Shown here: positions 1 through 9,302 of the stretch, piece after piece | Position numbering within the stretch: position 1 is the stretch's first letter | How the letters are laid out: each line of letters starts with the position of its first letter | Assembly: GCA_008828725.1 (NCBI GenBank) | Contig: MEHQ01003342.1 | Location: forward strand, 113,813-177,812 | Source of the DNA: Saccharina japonica | Lineage: Eukaryota > Sar > Phaeophyceae > Laminariales > Laminariaceae | Length of the DNA stretch: 64,000 nucleotides | Reading direction: 5' to 3' | Notes under the pieces: generated by a model | What the model was told of the DNA's origin: nothing | Seen by the model: only the letters and a program-made list of their open reading frames with translations | The model's database searches: none | Made by a program: the position numbers and the translations under genes

Positions 1-190
1 CCCTGCTCGCTTCGTACTTGTTTGGTGTACATTATTTACCCTGGGATTATCTCTCTGGTACATCGGAAACTTACGTACGTATAATACGTCGTTATTCTAC
101 AAGCCAGTAGATTCTGCGTATCATAGACCGCCGCGCGTGTTATAGAGCAGTACCCTGGTATATGATATAATGATATGGTATGATGAAGAC

Positions 191-217
191 GTACGTGTGT
201 GTGTGTGTGTGTGTGTT
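191..217. repeat. GT microsatellite
   Basis: A run of GT dinucleotides. Further GT runs occur near 383-397, 10145-10160 and 40827-40853. They create the short Cys/Val-rich open frames in this region, which I do not regard as genes. Confidence 0.9.
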
Positions 218-550
218 CTTCACATTAAACGTAGACCATTCTGAAAGACCTCCGGACTCCGGACGCCACTCTGCTGATGCACTCCTCCTTTCTTTGGCTT
301 GCCGCTCGCCACTTCGACTGGCCACGCACAACGCGCGGTTTAGGGAGGCTCTTACATACATATATAACAGGCCAAGGTCCCAGGTGTGTGTGTGTGTTCT
401 TCACGTTAAAACGTTGTTTACATTATCCGTGCACGTCCCTATACTCGTATAGCACATCCAGTGTCCTTGCTGATGTTTTAACAAAGCTGTGATGTTATCG
501 AATTTTTCCCCGAAAACAATATTTGCAAGCTTGGTATTATACGTATAATA

Positions 551-700
551 TTAACCCATTCATAACTGGAAAAAATGATCCCGCACTAATTTCAAGTAGT
601 TTGTTCCCAAAAACGGGGGACCGGTTCTTGAGAACTGAACAACATTGTCCCACACAAATTCCAAGTAACTTGTCCCAAATACGTGGGGCCAGTTCTTAAA
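551..700. repeat. Two adjacent TTAACCC-type mini-MITE copies
   Basis: Two diverged copies of the short palindromic element best seen at 1803-1899. Each starts near an AACCCATT or GAACTG end, contains the core CACACTAATTCCAAGTA (varied here) and ends in a sequence like GGACCGGTTCTTGA. No coding potential. Confidence 0.6.
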
Positions 701-844
701 GGGTCAAGAACTGGTCCCACGATTTTGTGGACAAGTTACTTCGAAGTGCTCGTAGTGTTGGATAAGTTTTGCAGTTCTGAAAGGTGGCTCGATCGTCCGT
801 GCTGTTATTATACGGGTTGTGTAAGCTTCAGATTAGTCTATTAA

Positions 845-1041
845 TAGATCGAGGATTTTGTCGAATCCCAGGTATAGTATAGTACCAGAGGCACTGCACT
901 GCTGCAGTGTATTATCTCTGTGTCGTAGTTTTGTGACCACATGACTGGTACCTTTTTAGGATGAAGAATCGGCACGGACACTGGGTGTGCTGGATGTCGA
1001 CGGGTAGAAAGGAAGAAGTAATGTGAAGAACACACACATGT
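845..1041 (-). repeat. Interspersed repeat with GTCGACATCCAGCACACC core
   Basis: Read on the minus strand, the element starts with a GT-rich piece and TTCTTCACATTA, passes through CTACCCGTCGACATCCAGC and GATTCTTCATCCTA, then GGTCACAAAACTACGACAC, and ends in a TGCAGCAGTGCA stretch. The same order recurs at 3271-3360, 4495-4680, 7303-7445 (-), 7716-7870, 8166-8280 and 8329-8478. It has no coding frame shared between copies, so it is a non-coding dispersed repeat of about 150-200 bp. Confidence 0.75.
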
Positions 1042-1270
1042 AATGAGCTATGCTTTTTATATCATATTTATACGTAGATTTATAGTTCAATGGCTACTAC
1101 AGCAGCTGAAGACAACTGCTGCTGTAGTCCCGGTATACTGGTACTCCCTGAAGGTGTTTCAGTAGGGTCAGCAGAGGTCTACGAGCCCAGCAGGCCTGGC
1201 GGTCGGGTTCGTGCTGCTCAAGTCTTGCTGATTCACATGCGGTGACCGCTAACCGTATACGAATATGCCT

Positions 1271-1602
1271 CGTGCTTTTTTTCTTTTGTCTTTTTTTTTT
1301 CCATCCCATTTATTATCTTCGCACTTCTGTCTCTCTCCCTCCCTATTAATAGTCGTAACTCAGATCCGGGGTCACAAAGTAGGCTCCTCTCCCTCCTCCC
1401 CCACTACGGTCCTTGCCGTGGTTTTTATCGCGCAGAGGATTCAGCCTTCCCAACGCTCGTCGATTTTCATCGAAATTTGTTATACTCACGCTCTCGCGCT
1501 TTCCGCTACGCGTACGTAGTCAAGATATGTTTTGCGAGAAAAAAAGTCCCTATTATATACGAGCATGCACTCGGGAGGGTTCGAACTCACGACCTTGACT
1601 TG
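1271..1602 (-). mobile_element. tRNA-derived SINE copy, 5' truncated
   Basis: On the minus strand this copy has the SINE body and an A-rich tail (T-rich at 1271-1302 on the plus strand). The B-box-like GTTCGAACC lies near 1577-1586, but the head is cut before box A, where a TTAACCC mini-MITE begins. The body matches the copies at 2621 and 4765. Confidence 0.75.
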
Positions 1603-1689
1603 ACCCATTCACAACTGAAAAAAACGTCCCACACTAATTCCAAGTATTTTGTCCCCAAATTCATGGGACCAGTTCTTAAGGGGTTAACA
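1602..1689. repeat. TTAACCC-type mini-MITE
   Basis: Short element running from ACCCATTCACAACTG to CCAGTTCTTAAGGGGTTAA, with the family core CACACTAATTCCAAGTA. Its ends are inverted repeats. It directly abuts the truncated SINE, so it may mark the breakpoint. Confidence 0.7.
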
Positions 1690-1802
1690 GGGACGAGATT
1701 CACCTGTCATTCCACCGGGGACGCCGGCTTGTCTGTATATTGAAATGCTGTTCTTCGTTACAGTCAATACGCGGCGTGTGTTTATATTTTATAATTTGGG
1801 AG

Positions 1803-1899
1803 TTAACCCTTTTAGAACTGCAGTCCCGTTTTGGGGACAATCCACACTAATTATAAGTAATTTGTCCCCAAAACGGGACTCCAGTCCTATAAGGGTTGA
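1803..1899. mobile_element. TTAACCC mini-MITE, reference copy (97 bp)
   Basis: Starts with TTAACCCTTTTAGAACTGCA and ends with the inverted counterpart ending GGGTTGA. The terminal inverted repeats run about 38 bp each with few mismatches, leaving only about 20 bp between them, so the single strand could fold into a near-perfect hairpin. A second copy of the same length is at 7488-7584. I see no convincing target-site duplication. Confidence 0.8.
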
Positions 1900-2360
1900 T
1901 AATTCAGGCTGAGATTTTTAGATTTTTGCACGTATAATATATACACTACTCGTATGATACGTAGTTCAAGAATTTACGGCTACGACGTAATTTTGATTAA
2001 TTTGTGCTCAGCAGGGACAACTCTAAACCCTAGATAATGGCCCATGCTCAACGTTGATGTCACAGCAGTAGTAGTAAGCCGTTAGCCTTACGTGCATAGC
2101 CAAAATATAAAACATACAATCTGGTACTTGCTGTAGTATCATATTCATACATAGGAGATTATTAACTGCTGTCGCGCTGTCGAGTGCGTATTGTGTACGT
2201 ATGACAATTTTTATTACCACATCACACCTGCCGTGTCAGAAACGTTCACCCAGCGCTGGTGATCCAGTCTGTCTGCATCGGGATAACAAGCGATACTCTT
2301 CATCCTAAAGCCCATCGAACATCGAATCTCCATTTAAGACCACACTATCAGGCAGTTAAG

Positions 2361-2404
2361 ACCACACTACTGGATGTCGACGGGTAGAAAGAACGGTTTA
2401 AGAA
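2361..2404 (-). repeat. Fragment of the GTCGACATCCAG repeat
   Basis: A short piece around CTGGATGTCGACGGGTAGAA followed by GAAGAACACA, matching the start of the repeat family described at 845-1041. Confidence 0.6.
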
Positions 2405-2540
2405 GAACACAGACCAGGCAGTGCATACCTGGTATACATGTACATATGCTACAGTAGATAAGAATGCCCTGTGGTCACAAACTACCCGTTGTATGATATG
2501 TACGTACATATATCACAGCTGTTGATTTTTTAATTTTTTT

Positions 2541-2600
2541 AATATATAATCTGACGAAATCCTGGATCTCACAGCTGTTTTTTTTTCTAATTTTTCGAAG
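2541..2600 (+). repeat. Repeat ending in CTCACAGCTG plus T-rich tail
   Basis: Partial copy of a family with the order GCGATCGAAGTAT, AGCAAAGATGAGCTTCGACG, AAATCCTCGAGCTCACAGCTG and then a T-run with AATTTTTTTAATAT. Better copies are at 2959-3030, 6193-6280 and, inverted, 51000-51092. It is AT-tailed and non-coding. Confidence 0.65.
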
Positions 2601-2620
2601 TATTATATATTGCGCGATCG

Positions 2621-2955
2621 AAGTTTTTTTTTTTTTTTTCCCATGCCATTTATTATCTTCGCACTTCCGTCTTCCTCCCTCCCTAGTCGTAACTCAGATC
2701 CGGGGTCACAAAGTAGGCTCCTCTCCCTCCTCCCCCACTACGGTTCTTGCCTTGATTTTTATCGCGCAGAGGGTTCAGCCTTCCCAACGCTCGTCGATTT
2801 TCATCGAATTTTGCTAACTCACGCTCTCACGCTTTCCGCTATTCAAGATATTTTTGCAAGAAAAAGTCCCTACGAGCATGCACTCGGCGGGGCTCGAACT
2901 CGCGATCTCGACGCTAACAGGCTTCGTGGTTACCTGCTAGCCCACCGGGGCGACC
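2621..2955 (-). mobile_element. tRNA-derived SINE, full-length copy
   Basis: On the minus strand the head reads like a degenerate tRNA gene. A box-A-like TGGGCTAGCAGGT and a box-B-like GTTCGAGCC (near 2889) are spaced as in an internal pol III promoter. A body of about 240 bp follows, ending in an A-run (T-run at 2622-2640 on the plus strand). The same structure recurs at 4765-5103, with truncated copies at 1271, 8536, 46627, 48218 and 49748. This is a SINE rather than a functional tRNA because the head does not fold into a full cloverleaf and is always attached to the same tail. Confidence 0.85.
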
Positions 2956-2958
2956 AGC

Positions 2959-3030
2959 TTTACACTCAGCTAGCAAAGATGAGCTTCGACGAAATCCTCG
3001 AGCTCACAGCTGTTGTTTTTTAATTTTTTT
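2959..3030 (+). repeat. CTTCGACGAAATCC repeat
   Basis: Copy of the family described at 2541, here directly after the SINE head: AGCTAGCAAAGATGAGCTTC, GACGAAATCCTCGAGCTC, CACAGCTG, then a T-rich and AT-rich tail. A tail-only fragment lies at 3636-3672. Confidence 0.7.
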
Positions 3031-3270
3031 AATATTAATACCAGGTATACGATACGAGACAAACATCGAAAATGCAGGAAGATTGACAATGTAATGCCAA
3101 ACATATGTACGAGTACCAACGTACCCAACGTATGATACCAGGTACTGGATGCGACAGCAGCCAGTATTGCTGTACTGCTGTTTCGCGGGTATACACATAC
3201 GAGCGAGTGCACACTGCAGTATAAATAGTAGCAGCAGCAGACATGGATAATTACACAATGACGCTGTTGT

Positions 3271-3360
3271 GTGTGTTCTTCACATTAAACCGTCCTTTCT
3301 ACCCGTCGACATCCAGCACACCCAGACTGCAGTGTCTGTGCCAATTCTTCATCCTAAAGT
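3271..3360 (+). repeat. GTCGACATCCAG repeat, partial
   Basis: Plus-strand copy covering the GT-rich start, TTCTTCACATTAAACCG, CTACCCGTCGACATCCAGC and ATTCTTCATCCTA. The GGTCACAAAAC half is missing. Confidence 0.7.
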
Positions 3361-3911
3361 AGGAAGAAAGTGTGACGGGAATTGACTGCTGCTTTTGATG
3401 CACTTCTGATGAACCGTCGCCACGACACACCAACCTGCTATGTATGTTTTTTCCCATCTTTTTTCTTTCCGAGGGTCACCATCATCGCGTTTTCTACGCT
3501 TCCTTTCTCTTTCACGCCTGCCTCTATCGAAACCAGATACCGGTACCATCCACTGAAAGGCTCCTGCCGTCGATGTTCTGAACCTGTGACATGTGACACA
3601 CAGCATTTATTCTCGTATTCATTTATTCCACCAGTCGAGCTCACAGCTGTTGTTTTTTTAATTTTTTTAATAATTGCACGTACGTGCTGTGGGCTGTTAG
3701 ATCTGCGCGTACTTTTGCACCGTCTTTACCCTTGCTCCCACCCGGATCTGATCCCATTTGGCACCCTGCTCCCACCCACAAGGTGCAGAAATATAATCAG
3801 CCCTCCGTAGGAGCCGCCGGAGGCCCACCTGGCACCTCGATCCCATTTGGTACCCATGTAGGCCATACATATCTACAACAACTCCTATACATATCATATA
3901 ACCGTATGGAG

Positions 3912-4333
3912 CAAAGATGTCGGGAGACAGCACTTTCACCCCTTGACAGACAGCGTCAAGGCAAATGCCTTGACAGACAGCCTTGACAGAAAAAAACAGG
4001 GGACACTACAAACAAATCCCCGCTTTGAGAAAAACGCCTGACAATAATGTATAAATTGATATTTTTTCCTGTATTTTGTTTTTTTTCGGCATTTTGCTCC
4101 ATTTCCGAGTCCGATCTACAGAAAATATTGAAATTGAACTGCAGAATATCGATGATTTGAAATTAGTTTTATCAAACGAGTAAAGTAGCCTCGCAATAAA
4201 AAATAAAAAATAGGGGTTTCCACATATATTAGGAGGCGTTTTCAGCCAGGGGGGTTGGGGACATATGTCTAGACAGCTGGATTTGCCTTGACAGACAGAC
4301 AACTTGACATTGCCATGTCTCCCGACATCTTTG
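3912..4333. mobile_element. hAT-like MITE, copy 1 (422 bp, with insertion)
   Basis: Bounded by the terminal inverted repeats CAAAGATGTCGGGAGACA and TGTCTCCCGACATCTTTG. It is flanked by a perfect 8-bp target-site duplication GTATGGAG (3904-3911 and 4334-4341). Subterminal CTTGACAG motifs match the other three copies. About 260 bp of unrelated AT-rich sequence (roughly 3985-4260) makes this copy longer than its 164-171-bp relatives. No transposase frame. TIR start CAA and 8-bp duplication point to the hAT superfamily. Confidence 0.92.
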
Positions 4334-4494
4334 GTATGGAGCATTGAATGTACGTGCAGATTCGGTAGACTCGCACGTACGTGTAAGTTCTCCGGAGCCG
4401 CATTTATTAATTTATTCTTGTATTCACTCACTCATTTATTCATTTATTTCATGCAACTCCTTGGCTACTCGTATATGCATATCTGCATATCCTG

Positions 4495-4680
4495 GTGTGT
4501 GTGTTCTTCACATGAAACCCTCCTTTCTCGTACCCGTCGACATTCAGCGCACCCAGTCAGTGTCCGTGGCGATTCTTCATTCTACGTAGAGAGGTACCAG
4601 TTCTGTGTTCTGTGGTCACAAAACTACGACACAGAGATACTACGCTGCAGCAGTGCAATATGCTGGTACGAAGTATTGAG
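4495..4680 (+). repeat. GTCGACATCCAG repeat, near full length
   Basis: Carries all blocks of the family: GT-rich start, TTCTTCACATGAAACC, GTCGACATTCAGC, ATTCTTCATTCTACGTAG, GGTCACAAAACTACGACAC and the CTGCAGCAGTGCA end. Confidence 0.75.
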
Positions 4681-4764
4681 CAGAGATGTTTCACGTATAT
4701 AATCCAATATGATTGTATCCCATACGCTCGCGTTGTTCGCAAATCCACGCGCCGTTTCTCCCAG

Positions 4765-5103
4765 ATTTATTTTATTTTATTTTATTTTTTATCCCATTTA
4801 TTATCTTCGCACTTCCGTATTCCTCCCTCCCTAGTCGTAACTCAGATCCGGGGTCACAAAGTAGGCTCCTCTCCCTCCTCCCCCACTACGGTTCTTGCCT
4901 TGATTTTTATCGCGCAGAGGGTTCAGCCTTCCCAACGCTCGTCGATTTTCATCGAATTTTGCTAACTCACGCTCTCGCGCTTTCCGCTATTCAAGATACT
5001 TTTGCAAGAAAAAGTCTCTACGAGCATGCACTCGGCGGGGCTCGAACTCGCGATCTCGATGCTAACAGGCTTCGTGGTTACCTGCTAGCCCACCGGGGCG
5101 ACC
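4765..5103 (-). mobile_element. tRNA-derived SINE, full-length copy
   Basis: Second full-length copy of the SINE at 2621-2955, nearly identical along the whole body. The tRNA-like head is at 5015-5103 and an A/T pentamer tail (TTTTA repeats on the plus strand) is at 4766-4795. High similarity suggests recent activity. Confidence 0.85.
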
Positions 5104-5520
5104 GGTATACCGTTCGCGGAATATTAAAAATAGCCCCTGAAGGAAAAGCCTCCATATATACCGGAAACCCAAATGTTTCCCCCCCCCGGAAGGGGATGAT
5201 AGTGTTCCACCCCCTACATGAACCCCTTTCGATATTTTAAGTTTATGTTCGGGCAGGGCGCCATGTTGCACTTTTGAACCAACTTCGCGCGAACGGGCGC
5301 CGCTCACACTTCTCTTTTTTTTGTTCGTCCGTAACGTGCATCCCTGCTATTACAGTAGTACGAGTATTTTGAGTACGTACGGTACCGAAAAGGTTTTTTT
5401 TTTCACGGTATAATTTGCGCTCGTAAAACACTGCTTGCTGTGCCAGCAGGACATAAATAAAGGAGGCAGAGCGGGCAAAGCGACAGCCGACGACAAGAAA
5501 AGGGCTCCAGGAACGGAAAA

Positions 5521-5690
5521 TCAGGCAGGCAGGCAAGCAAGCAGTAAGTTACACGGCAGTCCTCGGGGATAAAGCATAGAGAGAGGCAAGGCAAGGCAAG
5601 GCAAGGCGAGGCAAGGCGAGGCAAGGCAAGCCTGAGCGGGGCAGGCAGACAGGCAGGCGAAGCAAAGCGAAGCAAAGCAAAGCAAAGCAA
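5521..5690. repeat. AGGCA / AAGCA pentamer-rich tract
   Basis: Imperfect tandem pentamers GGCAA, GGCGA and AGCAA run right up to the ATG at 5692. If the exon at 5692 is real this is its 5' untranslated region or core promoter; otherwise it is a simple repeat. Confidence 0.7.
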
Positions 5691-5691
5691 C

Positions 5692-5961
5692 ATGGCGTTG
5701 TCTGTCGCTCAAGAGCTTGGGCACTCGGATCAGAACCTGATGAACCAGAACGGCGCCACGTCAAGGGCCACCCCCGCGTCAACAACAACAACAGCAACCC
5801 TAGCCGCAACCGCGGTAGCAACGGCAGTCAAAACATCGGAGAGTGTCGCCGTTGCGGCGGCGGCGGGAGGAGGGGGGGGGCGGGGGACTAGGAGGAGTGC
5901 GGCGCACTGGCGAAAGATCCGCAGCGCGGTCACTGCTCTGGCCGCATTCAGGAGGAGAAAG
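5692..5961 (+). CDS. Possible first coding exon of an unrecognised gene
   Basis: An open frame of 90 codons starts at the ATG at 5692 and runs to a good donor site (AAG|GTGAGA, phase 0) at 5961/5962. The predicted N-terminus begins MALSVAQELGH, has a Thr/Ala-rich stretch (about residues 22-55), a Gly run, and then a basic amphipathic segment with the motif AAHWRKIRSAVTALAAFRRRK. I do not recognise a family. The basic Trp-containing segment could be a calmodulin-binding or membrane-proximal helix, but that is only a guess. Codon content resembles the confirmed exons (Ala-rich, GC-rich). No downstream exon could be joined in the following 9 kb of repeats, so this could be a gene with a very long intron, a gene remnant, or chance. 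Confidence 0.35.
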
Positions 5962-6012
5962 GTGAGAGACCGCTACGAGTACCTGCACTGCTGTAGTAAA
6001 TAGAGAGACAGA

Positions 6013-6050
6013 GGAAGCGAGCGCGGAGCGAGCGCGGAGCGAGCGCGGAT
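6013..6050. repeat. 12-bp tandem repeat
   Basis: Three head-to-tail units of GAGCGAGCGCGG (with phase choice), just after the exon candidate at 5692-5961. Confidence 0.8.
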
Positions 6051-6192
6051 CAACCAGCAGTTAATTGCTGCTGCTGCTGCTGCTGAAACGCCCCCCTGTG
6101 TTTTGTGGGGGCTCTGTCGTTGCTGTTGTTGGACGCCATTATAATACTATTAATAGTACGTATTCCAAGATAATAAGCATACTAAATATTTA

Positions 6193-6280
6193 TTCGATCG
6201 AAGTATCCTACGATATGCAGCTTGCAAAGATGAGTTTCGACGAAATCCTCGATCTCACAGCTGCCATTTTTTTTAATATA
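6193..6280 (+). repeat. CTTCGACGAAATCC repeat
   Basis: Well-preserved copy: CGATCGAAGTATCCTACG, GCAAAGATGAGTTTCGACG, AAATCCTCGATCTCACAGC, then an AT-rich tail. Same family as 2541, 2959, 42186 and 51000. Confidence 0.7.
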
Positions 6281-6984
6281 CATATAACATATATATATAC
6301 TTGAAGTATATTCATACGTACACCTATATTTCAGTATTATACTTGAATACCTGGTACTTCTACAAGGTACAGCAGCAGCAGTCAGTAGATGTAGTCCCTC
6401 AGTTACTACCGATTATTCGAAAAAATGGTCCATGGTTCGGTGCGTAGCACATTCAGAGTACGGCGTTGCTCCCTTTTGTCTCGCACATGATGTACCTCAA
6501 CCATCGCATCGAAAATATGGTATATATATAAGCTCTGCTGCCCCTAGTACAGGTACTGCTGCTGTCGCCATGTGCCAGCCAGAATTACCGGCACTACGTA
6601 ATGAAAAATGAAAGGGAACGAGGCTTTCCGTGGCACCGTCGACGACTGTATACCGCGTGTCCGGCCGCCCTCTTGGCCCGTTTTTCGGAAACCGGCAGCA
6701 TACATACTCTGAATACGAGTGCTCGAATAGTGCATTGTTCGCTTCAGGAAACACTGCTCGCCGCCTCAGCCTCTCTCTACTTGACGAACAACCAGACCCT
6801 GGAACCACAAACCCCCAACTCTTTCCTAACACTCTCCCGCCGCAACAAACGCCAGATTGTTGGTCTCTTTTCTCCGGTAATTACTGCTGTAGACGACCCA
6901 ATCTTTCTCTATACTCTTGAGTACGAGTGCTTTAATAGTGCCGGTACCGGCACTATTGAGGGTTTTTTCGGATCCCATTTTACG

Positions 6985-7083
6985 GTGCAGTACTTGACCC
7001 CTTAAGAACCGGTCCCCCGTTTTTGAAGACAAACTACTTGGAATTAGCGTGGAATACGTTTTGCGGTTCTGAAAGGGTTAAGC
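6985..7083. repeat. TTAACCC-type mini-MITE, diverged
   Basis: Runs from ACCCCTTAAGAACCGG to GTTCTGAAAGGGTTAA with inverted ends and a diverged family core. A further degraded copy follows at about 7085-7135. Confidence 0.55.
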
Positions 7084-7302
7084 CCGTTTTGGACTGGACT
7101 CCCGTTTTTAAGGCACAATTGACTTGGAATGAGACTCAGATATTAATGTTTCTGTAATGTTATTTTCCTTATTTTCCTTTTTCCTGCTTTTTTTTTCTCT
7201 ATTTCAACGCATCTGGATTGCTAGCATGGGTAGGTCGTGCCTATCGTATACTGCTGGATGCATGGCATTGCATTGGTCTGCTCTGCTTACTGCATTATTA
7301 CC

Positions 7303-7445
7303 GCGTCCACGTAGTATCTCTTGTGTCGTGAGGTTTTGTGACCACATAACTTGTTCGTATCTCTCTATATACGAGGATGAATAATCGGCACGGACACTCG
7401 GCGGCGTGCTGGATGTCGACGATGCAGAAAGAATGGAAGAACACA
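7303..7445 (-). repeat. GTCGACATCCAG repeat, minus-strand copy
   Basis: Inverted copy with GGATGTCGACGATGCAGAA, ATGAATAATCGGCACGG, and GTGTCGTGAGGTTTTGTGAC. Lies about 40 bp before a TTAACCC mini-MITE. Confidence 0.7.
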
Positions 7446-7487
7446 CACTCACACAACAAACAGTCAGTGCAGTAAGTACGAACAGGG

Positions 7488-7584
7488 TTAACCCTTTTAG
7501 AACTGCAGTCCCGTTTTGTGGACAAACCACTCTAATTATAAGTAATTTGTCCCCAAAACGGGACTCCAGTCCTATAAGGGTTGA
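7488..7584. mobile_element. TTAACCC mini-MITE (97 bp)
   Basis: Same length as, and only a few differences from, the copy at 1803-1899, including both inverted ends. The near-identity of two copies 5.6 kb apart points to recent spread. Confidence 0.8.
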
Positions 7585-7715
7585 GCTGCTACATCTATTA
7601 ATACTACAGTAGGCCAACGAGTGCTATACTTGAAAAAAAAATCACGGAGGATGCAATGCGTGACGGCGGGGAGGGACCTCGAGGGTAATATATGTATATA
7701 TATTGGGACGTGAAC

Positions 7716-7870
7716 GTGTGTGTTCTTGACAAATAAACCGTAATTTCTACCCGTCGACATCCAGCACACCCAGTGTCTTGTGCCGATTCTTCATCCTAGA
7801 GAGGTACCAGTTCTGTGGTCACAAAACTACGACACAGATACTAGAGCGTACGCTGCAGTGCAGTAAGCAG
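7716..7870 (+). repeat. GTCGACATCCAG repeat
   Basis: Plus-strand copy. It ends in GCAGTGCAGTAAGCAGAGCA, exactly where the hAT-like MITE at 7878 is inserted. The sequence resumes after the MITE as GAGCAGAC, so the MITE landed in or at the edge of this repeat. Confidence 0.7.
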
Positions 7871-7877
7871 AGCAGAC

Positions 7878-8041
7878 CAAAGATGTCGGGAGACATGTCA
7901 AGCAAAGCAAAACGTGCGCTGTCAAGGGTGTAGAGCCGAGTGTTCTACACTAAAACCTAGTAGTTTGGTGTCAAGTCAAAGCATGTCAAGGTAAAGTTGC
8001 TGTCTGTCAAGGGTTGAAAGTGTTGTCTCCCGACATCTTTG
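7878..8041. mobile_element. hAT-like MITE, copy 2 (164 bp)
   Basis: Perfect 18-bp terminal inverted repeats CAAAGATGTCGGGAGACA / TGTCTCCCGACATCTTTG, flanked by the 8-bp target-site duplication GAGCAGAC (7870-7877, 8042-8049). The interior carries the family blocks AAACGTGCGCTGTCAAGG, ACTAAAACCTAGTAGTTTGG and CTGTCTGTCAAGGGTTGA. No coding frame. Confidence 0.95.
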
Positions 8042-8165
8042 GAGCAGACAATGCGATGCCATACGTATACGACAGGCACGACCTAGCCTGCTAGCAATCC
8101 AGTGCGTGGGCATGAAGAGTAGCGGGGGCGCGCATGGTAAACTGCTACCAGTATACATGAATAAA

Positions 8166-8478
8166 TCTTGTTTTTTCTACCCGTCGATATCCAGCACACC
8201 CAGTGTCCGTGCCGAGTCTGCCACCTGGAGAGACACAAAAGCTCTGCGGTCACAAAACCACGACACAAGTAGTAGGAAGGAGGCGTAGTCCGCAGGCCCT
8301 CATGAGGTAGATACCGCCGCCTTCAACGGGTGTGTGTTCTTCACATTAAACCGTCCTTTCTACCCGTCGACATCCAGCACAACACACGTGTCCGTGCCGA
8401 TTCTTCATCCTACGTAGAGAGGTATATACCAGTTCTGTGGTCACAAAACTACGACACAGAGATACTACGCTGCAATGG
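8166..8478 (+). repeat. Two GTCGACATCCAG repeats in tandem
   Basis: Two plus-strand copies (8166-8280 and 8329-8478), both with CTACCCGTCGA(C/T)ATCCAGC and GGTCACAAAAC(C/T)ACGACAC. Confidence 0.7.
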
Positions 8479-8535
8479 GTGAGGCTCGTCGATGTCATTT
8501 GTTAAAGCACTATAGTTCGTAGGGCTACGTACTGT

Positions 8536-8748
8536 TTTTTTTTTGTTTTTTTTTCATACCATTTATTATCATTGCCCTTCCTTTCTCTCTCCTTCCTACT
8601 GTAGTCGTAACTCAGATCCGGGTCACAAAAGTAGGCTCCTCTCCCTCCTCCCCCACTACGGTTCTTGCATCTTGCATTTTTATCGCGAGAAGGTTTCAGC
8701 ACTTCCTTCCCTCGTGGACTCTCGTCGAATTGTGCTTACCCACGCTAT
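8536..8748 (-). mobile_element. tRNA-derived SINE, headless diverged copy
   Basis: Body of the SINE on the minus strand with its A-tail (T-run at 8536-8556), but without the tRNA-like head. More diverged than the copies at 2621 and 4765. Confidence 0.7.
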
Positions 8749-8929
8749 GATATGCGCTTTACCAATCTTCCACCCAATCTAGGCCGTACAACACTCGATA
8801 AACTACGGCTTGTACACTGCTGTAATGCAGTACTGCTTGTAAGGAGAGTAGACAAAAGGCAGTGGCATGTACGACAGTCACGACATGAATACGCCAGCGA
8901 ACGAGACACGTTGAGAAAGTGAGAAACAT

Positions 8930-9005
8930 AAAAGAAAGAAAGAAAGGAAGAAAAAAAAAAGTAAGAAAAAAAAACAAAAAATGAGGAAAAAAAGTCCCCG
9001 AAGGA
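8930..9005. repeat. Purine-rich low-complexity tract
   Basis: A-rich stretch with AAAGAAAGAAAGGAAG and long A-runs. It generates Phe/Ser-rich minus-strand frames that are not genes. Confidence 0.8.
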
Positions 9006-9302
9006 GATGCAACAGACAATACAAAACAAACTAAAAGAAAACACACACATTTTCAGGAAGCACCAAGAGCTGCATGCATTTACAGGTTCTACCTACAGCC
9101 GTACGAGCACTACAGAGTAGTTGGTCTGGTACATTGCTACCCTGTCAGCCGTCTCCTTTCTGCTTCCGTCAACCCGCGGTTTTCCTACGCCCGTTGCCCC
9201 CCACCCATCACATTCTCTTGGGCGCCACCCATACTCGTCGTATAACGTATGTGTGGCTATTCCTACTCAATTTTGCGTCGTCTTCGTGCCAAACGCGAAA
9301 AA

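Noticed and set aside
2880..2955. tRNA gene on the minus strand
   Set aside because: Has pol III boxes but no convincing cloverleaf, and the same head plus body recurs elsewhere; it is a SINE.
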